Shown here: positions 1 to 11,700 of the stretch, in pieces | Position numbering within the stretch: position 1 is the stretch's first letter | How the letters are laid out: every line of letters begins with the position of its first letter | Translations under genes and position numbers: made by a program | The notes under the pieces: model-generated | Told to the model about the DNA's origin: nothing | Seen by the model: only the letters and a program-made list of their open reading frames with translations | Database searches by the model: none | NCBI GenBank assembly: GCA_008360975.2 | Contig: CM039199.1 | Location: forward strand, 1,690,530-1,754,529 | Length of the DNA stretch: 64,000 nucleotides | Direction: 5' to 3' | Source of the DNA: Lichenostomus cassidix | Taxonomy: Eukaryota > Chordata > Aves > Passeriformes > Meliphagidae

Positions 1-3000
1 GGAGATTCAGGTGCTTGAAAAGTAGGGTGGACATCTTGTGGACAATTCAACAATTATTTTTAAAGCTCTGCTAATGCAACTGAGAGACCAAGCTGCCTTC
101 TTGGCATCTGCTGTTGAGTGTACTGTACATTAGATATACAAGAGATGGGGCCAGGGGGAGTTTCAAATTCAACAGCCCGGGTATCAATTAAAGTTGGGTT
201 ATTTTCATATGTCACCATTCTGACCCTTTAAACAGAGCAGCTATAGTGGAATCAGGATGTCTCTCTGACCCTATACTATGCAAATGCACTGAGGCCAGAA
301 GGACTAGAAAACCTACTGAATTTTAATGGCAGAAGTGTGTGATGCCCCTAACTCATTGACATTCTGAGTGGGTTTTTTCACTAATCCTCACACTCAGTAG
401 GCACAACTTCCTTGATCTTGGTGCTTCTGCAGGGTGTGCAGGTCAAAAAGGCAGCTGAGATTGGCCAGAAGGAAGTCAGGGAGGGATATATTTAGGCACA
501 ATTAGAAATGGGCCAGAGCCAGGAAGTTCAGGTAAGAATCCAAACTCTCCTGAAGCGTGTTTGGGTCATTCCCGTGGAGATGCTGACCAGTCAGCTCATC
601 CACAGCCAGAATTACCCAGAGTCCCTTCCTGGGTTTACATTTGGAGGGATATTTTTGAGATAATCTGTTATCAGGAAGAACTTGGTGAGGTTTCAGTGTA
701 GAGTTGTCTGTTCTTCTGCTTGGACTCTCTCCACAAGTGAAAGGGAGAAGCAGCTCTGATGTGAAGAAGAATAATAAAAGAGAGACGTAAGAAAAATAAA
801 TAATTTTCTGCAGTGATTTTTTTCAGCTATTTTGTGTTGCAGTTGAAATAGATAGAGTTGGTAACTTCCTGGGGGAATGAAGATCAGTGGTGCCCAGGCC
901 CTCCTGGGCAGAGCACATGCAGTCAGACACAGTGCCAGGCTGCTCTTCCCTGTTCACTGAGAATGCTGCCATACTTAGGGGCTAATGCTGCATCCGGTGG
1001 CTCTGGAATGAATTCCACTTGCAGTGGAGTGGGATGGAGGCAGCACTGGGTTTGTGCTGTGGGTTTGTGCTGTGCCACATGCACAATGGTGGGTTTATTC
1101 TGTGGTGGATTGAAGGGCAGCGTTCAGGGTTGGAGCATTAGAGAGGGAGAAAAGGGGGGTTCCACTGCAGAGATGGTTTTCATTCACTTGGCTGTTTGGG
1201 TTGGGTTTTTGGTGGTTTTTTTTTTTGTTGGCCCTGGCTGGTTTTGCTTTTTTTGCTCTTTTATTCCCAGCAGCTTTAAAAATCTTAAATGTTTATGAAT
1301 TTGGGCCACATAGTATTTAAATTCCCAAACAGAGACCCATTCTTCTCTGTAACAACCTTGTGACTTTCTGAGGTTGTCAGACGTGTTACTCTTTTTTTTA
1401 AAAGGGAGTTTTGTATATAGAACCTCAATTATTTCCTCATAAAGTGATTTTAAAATGATTCCCCAGTGAGTTTTAGGAAAGTGTGTCTAGACTTTTTTCT
1501 TTTTCTGCTTTATCCCAGTCTCCCCTTCCAGCCTGCCCCTATCATTTTGTAGGTTATGGATAGCTGAGGATTTGTTGTGCTGCAATTTAATGCTGAGTGT
1601 GTGCTGTGACCTTTGGGGGGGCAGTCTGTTGGCAGTATCATTACAAATAAAGTACTAACAGATTTCAGATGTTTATAGATTCCAAACTGGACGCCGACGC
1701 CTGCAGTCGTTTATAAACTCACCTCCACAGATTTTCACATTTGACACCGAGGTGGTGGCTTGGCCCCTGCTCAGATGCCAGCTGATTGCCTTCCTGAGCC
1801 CCTCCAGAGCCAGGTGACCTCGGTGCCTCTGCACTGTGAAGCTGCAGCGACTGCAGCTGCAGCAGATAGAGCCCTGGGAGGGCCAGAGCTGCCCTGTGCC
1901 AGCGCAGGTATTTGTTATTTCAGGTGGACACAGCCAACTACAAAGGCTGCACAAACCCTGCCCCACATTAGCCAGGCTGCTCTGGAGCAGAGCAGACACT
2001 CAGACTCCAGCATGGGGAGGCAGCCAGGCCATTAAGTTGGATTTGGGGGTAATTTTCATAAGCCCAGTCGGTGGCAGAAGTCAGGGGCTCTCCCTGGGGT
2101 GAGCACAGCACCTCACACTCACTCTGGGCAGTGTGGCAGTGACACGGGGACAGAGGGCATTGAGTAACCACTGTCTGAACCTCTGGAGTGTCTCAGCAGG
2201 GCCGACTGGGTTGAGTGCAGAGCAGAGACTGAGCCCACAGAGCCCCAGTTCCTGCTGGCTGGTGTTGTGCTGCCAGGCTCCACTTCCCAGCTGCTCCAGC
2301 CCTGGAGACAGGGCGCTCCTGGAGAGGAACTCATCGTGGGAGGGAGGATTTGCATGGCAGGATGCTAAGACAGCCAGAGCTGTGGTTGGCTTTACTGCAG
2401 GAAGTGGATTAGGCAAATCCCTGAGACATTGCAGAAATCCATTTTTCCAGGTGCTGAGGCTGAAGGAAACCTGTAATTAATAGTATCCCGATTTTTACTT
2501 AGTTAAGTCTTAGAGCGAGGTATCCTGGAGTTTATATTTTTAGCAGCCACTTTAAGAGAGGGTGGAGGAGGATAAGTGTGCATGGAGGGAGAGATTAATT
2601 TAAAATTGATAACCGCATGGCAGCACCACAGTTTTAACAAGCTCAAGGCCTGCCTGGCGCAGCCTGCTGCACTCGGGGGACTGGAGTTCAATTCTCCGTG
2701 CTGCCAGTTGAAATCAGAAATCACAACTGCAGTGATTAGCAGTGAATTTCCTGATCTTGGTGCTGCAGGCAAAGGAAGGAGGGGACTGGTTTTTTCCCTA
2801 TCTCCAGCGTGGTTAACCCCTAGCAGGGGAGACAAAGGTAGGGAAAGGGAATCTGGGGCAGTTTACAGCATTTAAACTTGAACATGCTGTTAAAAAAAAA
2901 AAATCAATGGCCATTAACAGCCCTGCCTGACTGAGGAGAAGTGCCCAGCAGCGTCTTAATTAATCTCTTCACTAATAGAGGAGCATCACTTCCAAATGCT

Positions 3001-3077
3001 TGTGCTACCCCTCTCCTTCCAAGGATGTAGGTCAGATCCACAGAGGCACAATACAGGTGGCAAAACCAGGAACTTGG
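1..3077. other. Non-coding stretch, no gene seen
   Basis: No coding exon, RNA gene or young mobile element is recognisable here. Open frames of 60-146 codons occur on both strands and overlap one another. Their translations are rich in Cys, Trp, Pro and Ser and match no family I know. Small features are a perfect 13-bp direct duplication (gggtttgtgctgt) at 1048-1073 and short T runs near 1219-1229. The segment around 1800-2440 is GC-richer and gives most of the spurious open frames. Intron and intergenic spacer cannot be told apart from this sequence alone. Confidence 0.6.
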
Positions 3078-3140
3078 ATGTCAATCCGGAGTCATCCCAA
3101 ACACTGGGTTTACACCAGAGTAACTGGGACCAAATTTGAT
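3078..3140. repeat. Ancient CR1/L3-like repeat scrap
   Basis: The words 'aatccggagtcatccc', 'gggtttacaccagagtaactggga' and 'ccaaatttg' follow one another in the order I recall for an old interspersed repeat common in birds, crocodilians and turtles, where the usual wording is 'aatccggagtaactcc ... tttacaccagtgtaactgag ... aatttgg'. The copy is heavily diverged, which fits an insertion that predates living birds. The family label is from memory and no alignment was run. Orientation is not assigned. Confidence 0.45.
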
Positions 3141-4273
3141 TCTATTCACACCACCTTCAAGTACTTCTTGCTTCCCCTGTGCTTGCTTATCAGGAATGGA
3201 TGGATTGGAAACTGTTCTGTATGGTTAGATTCTGATTTATTTTTATGATTTGTCCATTTGAGATTACTCCACCTGATGAACAGAAAACACCAGCACTTGA
3301 GGTGTGGTCAGTATGTCTGCACAAAGCCACCACACCAGTCCCTTGGTCCTTTTCTGAGTGTTGTTGCTGCTGAAGGTTGTTTGTCTGGCTCCCTTGTAAT
3401 GGAAAAGGGGGGAATTTTGGCCAATACATGTAAACAATGTCAAATTGCCATCTGTAAAACTATTGCAATGTGCAGCAATTTGGGGCTGCATTTGTCAACC
3501 CTCTGTGGCCTGGAAAATGGAAGCATTTTGGTAGCTAGAGCAAGAAAAGTTGCTTCATGGATTAATAATGGTTGGTCCAGAAATTACCTTCTACTAATCC
3601 AGACCTTTGCCTGGTGGAGAGGGCTGGAAATGATTTTGCTTGTTTGCTTCTTTGTTCCTTCCTGACCCTTCTGTGGGTCAAAACCAAGTATTTTTTCAGC
3701 TGAGCTGCCAAAGCACGTGATGTGCAGAGGCACCACACTGGAATAATCTGTGTATTTGGGTTTTATCCTATCCATGGGGTGCCCAGCTGGGTGCCAAGGT
3801 CTCTCCTGGAAGGTGTCCATGGGGTATGGAGTTCCTCCTGCTGCACCAGGACACCTCTGACCACCAGAGCCTCAGCTGGGGCTTGCTGGCCATCAGGTGG
3901 GTCTGGCATTGGTGAAGTTTCTTTTGGGAGAGTTGAAATTAGATTTCACTGGAAGGTCTGATGAAAGGTTTATGATAAGTCATGCTCTGGCTGATCTCAT
4001 GTCCAGGCTCTGTCCCGCAGCACTGCCTGCTTTCTCATGTGATTTTTGATTTCACCGTGAAAGGTTTGTATAAACTTTGTTTCTCAGATCAATAGAAGAA
4101 AGATGAGCTAAATTATCTCCTCAGCTGTGAGTTTAGCAGCTAAAAGTCAACAACAGAGGTAAACTACAGTCAGACAAGTGTATGGCAGCAGGGTTAGTCC
4201 CTGTGCTTGTTTTAGGGCATGATTGTTCATTTGGAAATTTGTAACATGAATGTCACGTGCACATAAAAATACA
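3141..4273. other. Non-coding stretch, no gene seen
   Basis: Unique-looking sequence. The overlapping open frames on both strands (such as 3258-3665 plus and 3584-3820 minus) have no recognisable domain, signal peptide or convincing splice context. I see no repeat or RNA gene in it. Confidence 0.55.
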
Positions 4274-4298
4274 TCTCTCTCTCTCTATATATATATAC
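4274..4298. repeat. Compound (TC)n(TA)n microsatellite
   Basis: A run of TC dinucleotides changes directly into a run of TA dinucleotides, about 25 bp in all. It is a simple-sequence repeat, probably length-polymorphic, with no sign of a gene. Confidence 0.9.
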
Positions 4299-4303
4299 TG
4301 CTT

Positions 4304-4684
4304 TAACTATAGAAACTAATGTGGCTGTAGTAAACATTAAAACAAATGCTGATACCCCTGAGACTTCCACGGATGAACACCAACCTTTATTGCTTTGATG
4401 CTGTTCATTTCAGGCCCATATATTGGCAGAGGTATGAGAGTTGAGTCTGGCCAAGGTGGCAAATCTCAGTGTGTTCCCTGCAAGAGCCACTTGCTCTGGA
4501 TTTTCTCTCCCTCCTCCCCCTCAGCAGCTCAGGGGGATGGGAATGGGGCAGTGGTCAGTCCATCACACCTTGGCTCTGCTGCTCCTTCCTCCCCAGGCTT
4601 GGACTCCTCACCCTCTGCCCTGCTGCAGCCTGGGACAGTCCCTGCCAGGGGAGAGTTCTGCAGGAACCTCCATGGGCTCAGTGC
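4304..4684. other. Non-coding stretch before the tandem duplication
   Basis: Mixed-composition DNA leading into a GC-rich block. The 234-codon plus-strand frame that starts at 4395 runs through it, but two other plus-strand frames (4441-4956 and 4469-4984) are open over the same bases. Three open phases at once indicate few stop codons because of composition rather than coding selection. No gene is called. Confidence 0.55.
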
Positions 4685-4790
4685 TGCAGGAACTGCCCAG
4701 TGTGGATCCCTTTTTCCATGGGGTCACAAGTCCTGCAGGAACTGCCCAGTGTGGATCCCTTTTCCCATGGGGTCACAAGTCCTGCCAGGA
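4685..4790. repeat. 49-bp tandem duplication, two copies
   Basis: The stretch that begins 'aactgcccagtgtggatccc' at 4691 recurs at 4740, giving a period of 49 bp. Each unit includes 'ccatggggtcacaagtcctgc' wording, and the two copies differ at only one or two positions. Near-identity points to a recent local duplication. It lies in a GC-rich, stop-poor block, so it makes all three plus-strand frames look repetitive. Confidence 0.9.
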
Positions 4791-6069
4791 CTCTGCTCCA
4801 GCAGGAGCTTCCCTCGGGGTCAGAGGCTCTCCAGACAGCCCTGCTCTGCCCTGGGCTCCTCCTGGGGCTGCAGGATCTCTGCTCCCCCCTGGATCTCCAT
4901 GGGAGCTGCAGTGGAGCCAGGGGGTGTTGGCTCCCTTGGCCAAGGGGAGTTGCTAGCAGATTCTCACAAAAGCCAGCCCTGTAGCCCCTCTGCTACCAAA
5001 ATCTTGCCCTGCCAACCCCATACTCATCACTCATCCTCAGCAGCTCTTGCCTCAAACACATACAAATCTCCAGACAATAACCTTTTAAACCTGGTCTAAG
5101 GACAGTTTCCCAGAGTGTTGGTCCCAGCACAGAGCTCCTGTCTTGGTGTGACTTGAGGCCACCAAGCTGTCCCATGGAAAGCACAAAGCAACTTCTTTGA
5201 AGTTAAGAAGAACCTAAATTCAAACTGATGTAATTGGAGCGCAGGGTTTGGCCCATGGACTCCAGTTCTAGCTCCCTTGGCACTTGTAAGCTTTTTATTA
5301 CTAATTAAAGTTGGTAAGTAGTCCCCCTCAGGGTGTTTTGGCTCATAAATGAAGGCCAACAAAATATCTAATTTTGCTAAATAGAGTAATTTTTTATATG
5401 CCAACAGAGGGCTTTTGGTTAGATTTTGTTTTCTCTCTCCCCACTGTTATTTAGGTGCAAAAGCTCCAATGTTTCCTTTCCACATCAGGAAACAAAAAGC
5501 AGCTCTTGTTCATGTTTCTCTGCCTTGTCCTGTTCCCTAAGGCCATCCCTGCTCCTGTCCCTCAGGCCATACCTCCTCCAGGTCCCCCAGCAAGGTCCCC
5601 TGCCCATGGGTCCAGCCCTGATTCTCACTGTTGACCCCACTGAGAGTCTTTGCTGGAAAAGATCCAATTCAGCACGCACAGGAACATCAAAATCCAGTTA
5701 TATAAATTCTCAGCCCTGAAATATTAAAAGTCATTAGCTTTTGTGTAATTGTACATATCTTGGTTCTTATCAGAACGTTATTTTCTCCTTAGGCAGTTAA
5801 AACATGGTTTTCTTTCCCTTCTTAACACCAAACCTGTTACAGTTTGATGAATGAAGCAGCAGAATTAAAAGTGTTTTAATAGCGTGAGTGGTTACAAACC
5901 CCTCATTGACAGGGATTGTTATTATGATAATCATGCAGCAGAGCTGGAATTTGGAGGAGCCGTTTCAACCAGCCAACAATGTGAAATATTTGGGGTGAAT
6001 TTCATCTCCGTAAAGACCAAAAGCCATTTAAAAAGCAGACTGGAGTCTTTTGATTTACATTTCTGATAT
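4791..6069. other. Non-coding stretch, no gene seen
   Basis: The GC-rich segment to about 5100 is followed by ordinary unique DNA. Near 5221-5256 the wording 'gatgtaattggagc...gggtttggccc' faintly recalls an ancient CR1/L3-like repeat, but it is too short to call. Pyrimidine-rich clusters around 5500-5600 include a loose internal repetition of 'aggccat(c/a)cct'. No exon is supported. Confidence 0.5.
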
Positions 6070-6480
6070 TAAACAGAGAGCCGCTCTCTGCGTTTCTTTG
6101 CTACAGGGCATCGCTTCATTGCTAAGAAATAGGGCTATGGCAAGGATCCAATTCCTTAATGAACCAGCCTATCTGGAGCAAAACAGCTTTTCACACCATA
6201 ATAAACAATGAACACCTTTTAGATAACAAATTCAATGGCAAAAATATTGCATTGTACATGTCAGAGCTCCATAATTTAATGGAAGCACTTGCTGCATTAG
6301 TGGTTTACATTAATTTTTAAAATTAATTTTGTTTGGCCTGCGGGGGAAATACTTTCTTTTTTGCTTCTGATATCCTGCAGCTCATTAACACTTTTTTACT
6401 GCTGCTCTACAATACTGTCTGTAATCGTCCAATTTGTAGCTAGAGGCTCATTTTTTAACTAGAGAGAGAAGAAAAAAAAT
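6070..6480. promoter_or_regulatory. AT-rich conserved-element candidate
   Basis: Composition turns AT-rich and unusually free of simple repeats, CR1 and long open frames. TAAT-type homeodomain core words are frequent (for example around 6255-6325, including the near-palindrome 'attaatttttaaaattaat'). It also carries AATAAACAATG-like words near 6200 that resemble SOX and forkhead cores. This texture is typical of non-coding elements conserved near developmental genes. That is an inference from composition and motif words only; conservation cannot be measured here. Confidence 0.3.
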
Positions 6481-7879
6481 GGAGCTTTTACTGAAATCAT
6501 AAATGAAGCTTCAACCACACAGAAAAATCAGCATCTCTAACAACAGCCAGAGTGCTGTGGCTTTCTGAGGATGTATTAATTAAACCCTGGATGGATTCTA
6601 AGCCTGCAATTTCTGGGTACTTCTGTAGCCTGGGACAGGGAACTTTTCATCCCAATTCTGCCCTGCAGACATTGGCTGGGGAAGCACAGTTCCTCCCTTC
6701 ACCGTATGGAGAGCTCATTTTCTGGACACTGAGGGGCTTTAGCTGGAGCTCTTCTCCATTGTCATTTCCCTGGGAATTGTGTGATATGGGCTTCAATTTA
6801 AAAAGTGATTGTTCTTATTCAGAGTTACTGAGGAGCACAATGCATTTTCACCTTGGAGCGCTGGAACGCTGCCCTGCATGGCACAACGAGACAGCCCAAT
6901 CAAACCTCAACAGCTCCAGCATCAGCCCAATTCCCTGCTCCGTTCACAGTTGTTAATTTAACACTGGACTGCTTCTATCTGCCTGAATTAAGTGCCATGT
7001 GGGCAGCTGCTGCTGGATCCCAGCCTCTCTGCACACTCCAGTGGGTCTTCCTGGCTGCAGAGGGCTCCAGGCAGCTCTGAAGATAAAGCAAACCCCAGTG
7101 AGCAGCAGGACTCTTCTACAGGCTCTGTCTCACCCTCAGCTGCTGCAGCTCCAGAGGATTGAGCTCTGGAGCTAAATCTGGATTAGCTTTGCTCCTCAGA
7201 GATGGACAGGAATTGTCCTGGAATGTGCTCCCAGTGGGAGAGCAGGGGCTCTGCAGCAACTGGTGGTTTGCTGAGGCTGGTGGTGAAGGCTCAAGGTGTT
7301 CCTCACTCGGTGGCACACGTGTGTGTCCTGGCACACTGGCTTTGTCACTACAGGTGCTCAGGGGCGATCTGGCCCTCCTGCCAGAACAGAGGGAGAATCA
7401 TTGCAGGCTGCACAGGGTGGCAGGATTGTTTCTGTCTCGCTAGCTGTCTGTCCCTTGTCACTGCACCATCCCAGTGCCTGTCAGGGCTTGTTTTCCACAT
7501 TTCCAATATAATTTCACAGCTTTTTCAACACGAGTGCCCAAATGTCAGTTGTGCAGTTCCACGGAGAACGAGTGAGCAATGAGAAATGTAGGTGTGCAGC
7601 AGCATCTGCACTGCTTGACCTCCACTGTGCTTTCACTTAATGAAAACAATGGCTGAGAATTGGGTGTAGTTAAGCTGAGCTCTGTGTTTAATGTGAATGT
7701 AAAGGTGTAGTCCATTGAAATCCACTAGATTGTACTCCTGGGCTGTGAAAGACTGGGCTCTCCCAGCGTGCAGGAGGAATGTCCAGGGTAACTGGGATCG
7801 TGCTGAACAGGACAGCATTTGGAGATAGGAAATGGTGTGTAATTACAGGGGTGAGATCATCAGTTTATATAACTCAGTA
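6481..7879. other. Non-coding stretch, no gene seen
   Basis: Unique DNA with no recognised repeat. Short plus-strand frames at 6552-6956 and 7159-7582 lie in GC-richer sequence and overlap a minus-strand frame (7116-7334). None shows a domain or a credible exon boundary pair. Confidence 0.55.
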
Positions 7880-7930
7880 TGGCTTTGCTGATGTCAGTGG
7901 AATTGTGCCAATTTGCACCAGCTGAATGAG
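7880..7930. repeat. Ancient CR1/L3-like repeat scrap
   Basis: The string 'tgatgtcagtggaattgtgccaatttgcaccagctgaatgaggc' corresponds word for word, with substitutions, to an old amniote repeat remembered as 'tgacttcagtggaattac-cca-tttacaccagctgaggat'. It is about 50 bp, diverged, and probably a remnant of a long-dead CR1/L3 lineage. The assignment is by recall, not alignment. Confidence 0.5.
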
Positions 7931-8330
7931 GCAAACACTCCCACAGATGTCCTGAGTGTCCCTGCTGGACGAGGTGGGAGTCCTGAGTGCAGCTGGGGCA
8001 GCCTGGCTGCTGTGCCATGAGCCCCTCGAGCTGAGCAGCTGCTGGGGCTGCACTTGGGGAGCATTTCTACACCACTATGCAGGAGCCTGCAGCTTCCCTT
8101 CGCTGGGGAGTGAACAGCAGGAATCTGGGAAGGAAAGGTGTCACCACCTGGGTCTGCTCTGGTAAGTGAAAGAGCAATGGTTGGGCTGGGCAGGGAAGGT
8201 TGGTGTGGAAATCTAATTTTTGCCTGCACTGGAAATCCCTGCCTTGAGTGTGTGATTCTCCTGTGAAATCAAGGGTGCTGCATGTGGAGCTACAGCTGGA
8301 TTTGTGTCACCATTTCTAGTTGAGGGAAAG
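7931..8330. other. Non-coding spacer before the CR1 copy
   Basis: GC-moderate unique DNA. Overlapping open frames on both strands (7956-8165 plus, 7894-8229 minus) cancel each other as gene evidence. Nothing else is seen. Confidence 0.55.
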
Positions 8331-8762
8331 GAATCACAGAATCACAGAATGGGTTGGGTTGGAAGGGACCTTAAATCCCATCCAGTGCCACCCCTGCCAT
8401 GGCAGGGACACCTTCCACTGTCCCAGGCTGATCCAAGCCCCAGTGTCCAGCCTGGCCTTGGACACTGCCAGGGATCCTGGAGCAGCCACAGCTTCTCTGG
8501 GCACCCTGTGCCAGGGCTTCCCCACCCTCACAGGGAAGAATTTTTTCCCAATATCTCATCTCAACCTCCCCCTTTCCAGTGGGAAACCATTCCCTGTGTC
8601 CTGTCCCTCCATCCCTTGTCCCCAGTCCCTCTCCAGCTCTCCTGGAGCCCCTTTAGGCACTGGCAGGGGCTCTAAGGTCATTCTGGAACCTTCTCCTCTC
8701 CAGGCTGATCAACCCCAGCTCTCCCAGCCTTTCCTCATAGGAGAGGAGCTCCTTCAGAAGCC
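8331..8762 (-). mobile_element. CR1 LINE, 5'-truncated, minus strand
   Basis: This is a non-LTR retrotransposon fragment inserted antisense to the given strand. Its left edge has two tandem copies of the CR1 terminal octamer (read as 'gaatcacagaatcacagaatg'), which is the 3' end of the element. Moving right, the order is 'ggttggaagggacctt', the 'ccatggcagggacaccttccactgtcccaggctg' block, the 'cagcttctctgggcaccctgtgccaggg' block, and then the end of the reverse-transcriptase ORF. On the minus strand, 8653-8838 still reads SYEERLGELGLISLERRR in frame, the characteristic C-terminal part of the CR1 polymerase. The catalytic domain is missing, so the copy cannot move itself. About 430 bp are recognisable, and the 5' limit is approximate. 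The 3' region is well preserved and looks fairly young. Confidence 0.93.
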
Positions 8763-11700
8763 TAACTGGGATTGTCTCTTGGAGGAGGCAGAGGATAAGC
8801 TGCTGCCCAGGGATGAGCCAGGGAAGGCATTTGAACACAGGTGCCCAACACGAGCTGCTGAATAAACCAGAGGGGCTATTGTTGCCTTTCAGAAAGGCTA
8901 TCTAAATTTTTTTTTTTCCACGGGACTTGTAGCCATTTTGAAGCTTTCATTTTTCATAATGTCACAGATAATCTTTTATCTATTATCCAGTAGTGCTATT
9001 CTGACAGACATTTGCATCAAATGGGAAGGCTCAGGCTAGAACTCTCTCAGGTGGGGAAACCAGCTTGATCTGAAAGGTTATTCCCTCTCGCTGGGTCTCA
9101 GGGCTTTGTTCTTAATTCACACTCGTTTTCCCCCATCTAAATGCAGGCATTTCTAGAGCTTTTTCTTTAGAGAAACCTTCAATTCGGAGATCTGAGCTTA
9201 TTCAAGCTTCTTCCTACATAGCAAGTCAAAAACTTGTATTCACTGCAAATGATGAAGCTGCTTTGAAACTTTTGTTGAAGACTCTGTATGCCTCCAGAAT
9301 CCTTTCAGAACCTTTCCTACAGAGACACAGCAGCTTTCTTACTTTTCAAGGAGAGGGAACAGTGATGAAGGAAGGAACTTAAGCAGCCCTGAGCCTTTTT
9401 GCAGTTGCATCTCTATCTACCAACTGTCCCCCCCAGAAGTCCAATGGGAGCAATGACCTTTAAAGATGTGGGTAGAATATGAGCTGAGTGTCTAAAAGTT
9501 AGCAAAGCAGAAAAACTGCATGACTGGAAATATGAAAATCAGTTCCATATTACCTTGATTTCGTAATTCTTCACTGATGAGGTTATTAAATGACAATATA
9601 AAAAGGCGAATAAACCTCAATTTCACATGGAGAATTTCCCTGATTGAAGAAGTAGCCTTGTTCTCCATCTAATAAACACAAATAGGTCTCATTTTTAGAG
9701 CCTTTTTACGTTCTCAGGTTACTTGAAAGTCATTCTCAGCAGACTGACTAAACAAAAGGATTCCTTGCCCGTCACTTTCCAATCCCCCTCACGCCTCACC
9801 AGTGCTTTTAACTCCCAGAAATCCCCCAGCTGCTGAGTGAGCACTGGGCAGGAGGCTGGAATGGTGGTGCAGGGGAGCTGTGTTTGGTCCCCAGAGCTCT
9901 GCCAGGAGCTGCTGATGCCCCAAGGTGTGTCCAGGTGCTGCTGCAGTGCATTGGAGCTGGTTTCCCTTGGTTCCACAGGGATATAGTGTGACACACTCCT
10001 GCCTTTCCAGCAAAAATGATCCCAGCCCACATCCCACCTCTCTCCAGCAAACTCACAGGGATTCTGACTGCTCAAGAGCTTCCCAGGGCAAAGCTCAGAG
10101 GTGTGTATGGAGTGCTGGGTTTGGAGGTCTGACCACATCACAATGTTCTCCTGTTCCCATAAAATGCCCATCCCAAGCTGGGAAGGAGCAGACATCCATC
10201 CCTGCCAGTAAAATTGAAGCATCCCAAGTTTGCCACATAAATATGCATCCCTGATCAGTGTGGGGGTTTTATTACACACACACCTCGTTAATGGACTTGT
10301 TGTCATTTTAAAGTCCTGGATTAATAGGAAAGAGCAGCAATTCCTCCACTGGAAGCTGGATATAAAATTTCTTGAATACCAAAGTAATAATTCTGATTTT
10401 ATTGAGAACTATTTTAATGGGCAAGGAAAAACAGGAAGGGGCAAGGAATTCATTATTTCCTCCTCTTCCATCCCAAGCTCTTCCTTCTTTCTTAACATCT
10501 TCTGCAAGGAGCAAATTTTGAATTACAGCACTGATATTGTGGAGGAACCCCTGTTATTAACCCTGCAGCCACGAGATGCAGAACAGAGAAGCATCAGTAC
10601 TCCCACTCAGGATCTGGGGGGTTGGAAATGTGTTTCTGAGTGTTTCTAGGTGCTGTATTGTTTATGAGCAGGAAAATTAGCTGTTCCAGGCATGGAAAAC
10701 CCCAGGGAGGATCTGATCTGGCTGCAGATGAAACAGAATTTGGTTGCCAGAGGTTTGTGCTGGTGGTGTGTGTGTTGTGCAGTGATCATTAAAGGAAAGC
10801 TTCACGTTAGAATATGTGGGTTTGGGGATAGGCCATGAGTAACTGTGAGGAATCTGGAGTCACATTTGCTCCTGTTGTGGTTTAAATCCAGGTTAACTCT
10901 GTCCCAGCAGTGGAGTTTCCAGGACTAAGAGAGTCCATGTGCAGAAAAGAGCCACCACCACGGGTGTCCCACTGCCAGGCCAGGTCCCACTGCCCCCATC
11001 CCATCTTCTGCTGGGTCTCCAGGTTCTTATCTTGCCTTTTCAAACTGCAGCTATGAGGGGACTCTGTTCATCAGAATTGTCCGTCTTTGAGGGAAATCCA
11101 AGACTTTCACATAATCATGAGAATGTGGGCAAGGAGGCCATGAGAAAAGTGGGGAATCCATGGGGATTTGCAGTGGGGTAACAAGAGCCAGCTGTGCCTC
11201 CTTACCCTGCTGGGCACTGAGGGGGTGGCTATCCTTTGGCCCAGCCAAAAGTGTCACCAGGTGCTGCTGGCACCTGTCTGGGGGGTGGGGATGGTGTGAG
11301 TGGGGTGTGAACCCTTCTGCCTCATCACCTGGCAGGTGCTGACACAGAACTTCATGGCAATGTGTACTTCAAACATATTTTCTAATAGCATTTTAGTAGT
11401 TATTAACCAGGAAAGCAATTGCTAATGAGGGGCTCAGTAATACATGCAAGTCTGTCATCCTGATGGAATGGCACTGCTGCTGGTAATAAAAACATTGGAG
11501 GTGCTTTAAATTCTTCACTTTAATTAAGAGTTGGTGTGATTATAGTGCAGTTCTGCTGTGTTTTATCTAAGAAGGGCAAGAGAGCTGGAGTAAGGTCCAG
11601 TGTGCTGAGAAAGTGGATGTTTTTGTGGAGTTATTTTCAGTGATGTGGAGCCACAGCTGAAAGGGGAAGAGTGGTGGAATCTGGTGAGGAATTGAATGCA

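Noticed and set aside
2640..2710. tRNA-like segment ('ggagttcaattctcc')
   Set aside because: Resembles a B box and T-arm, but no matching A box, acceptor stem or anticodon arm can be folded around it.
4395..5099. 234-codon plus-strand open frame
   Set aside because: Two other plus-strand frames are open over the same bases, the translation is Ser/Pro/Gly-rich and includes the 49-bp tandem duplication, and no domain or splice context is visible. Open because of GC-rich composition.
9719..10306. 195-codon minus-strand open frame
   Set aside because: Overlaps open frames on both strands and has no domain, signal peptide or exon boundaries that would support a gene.
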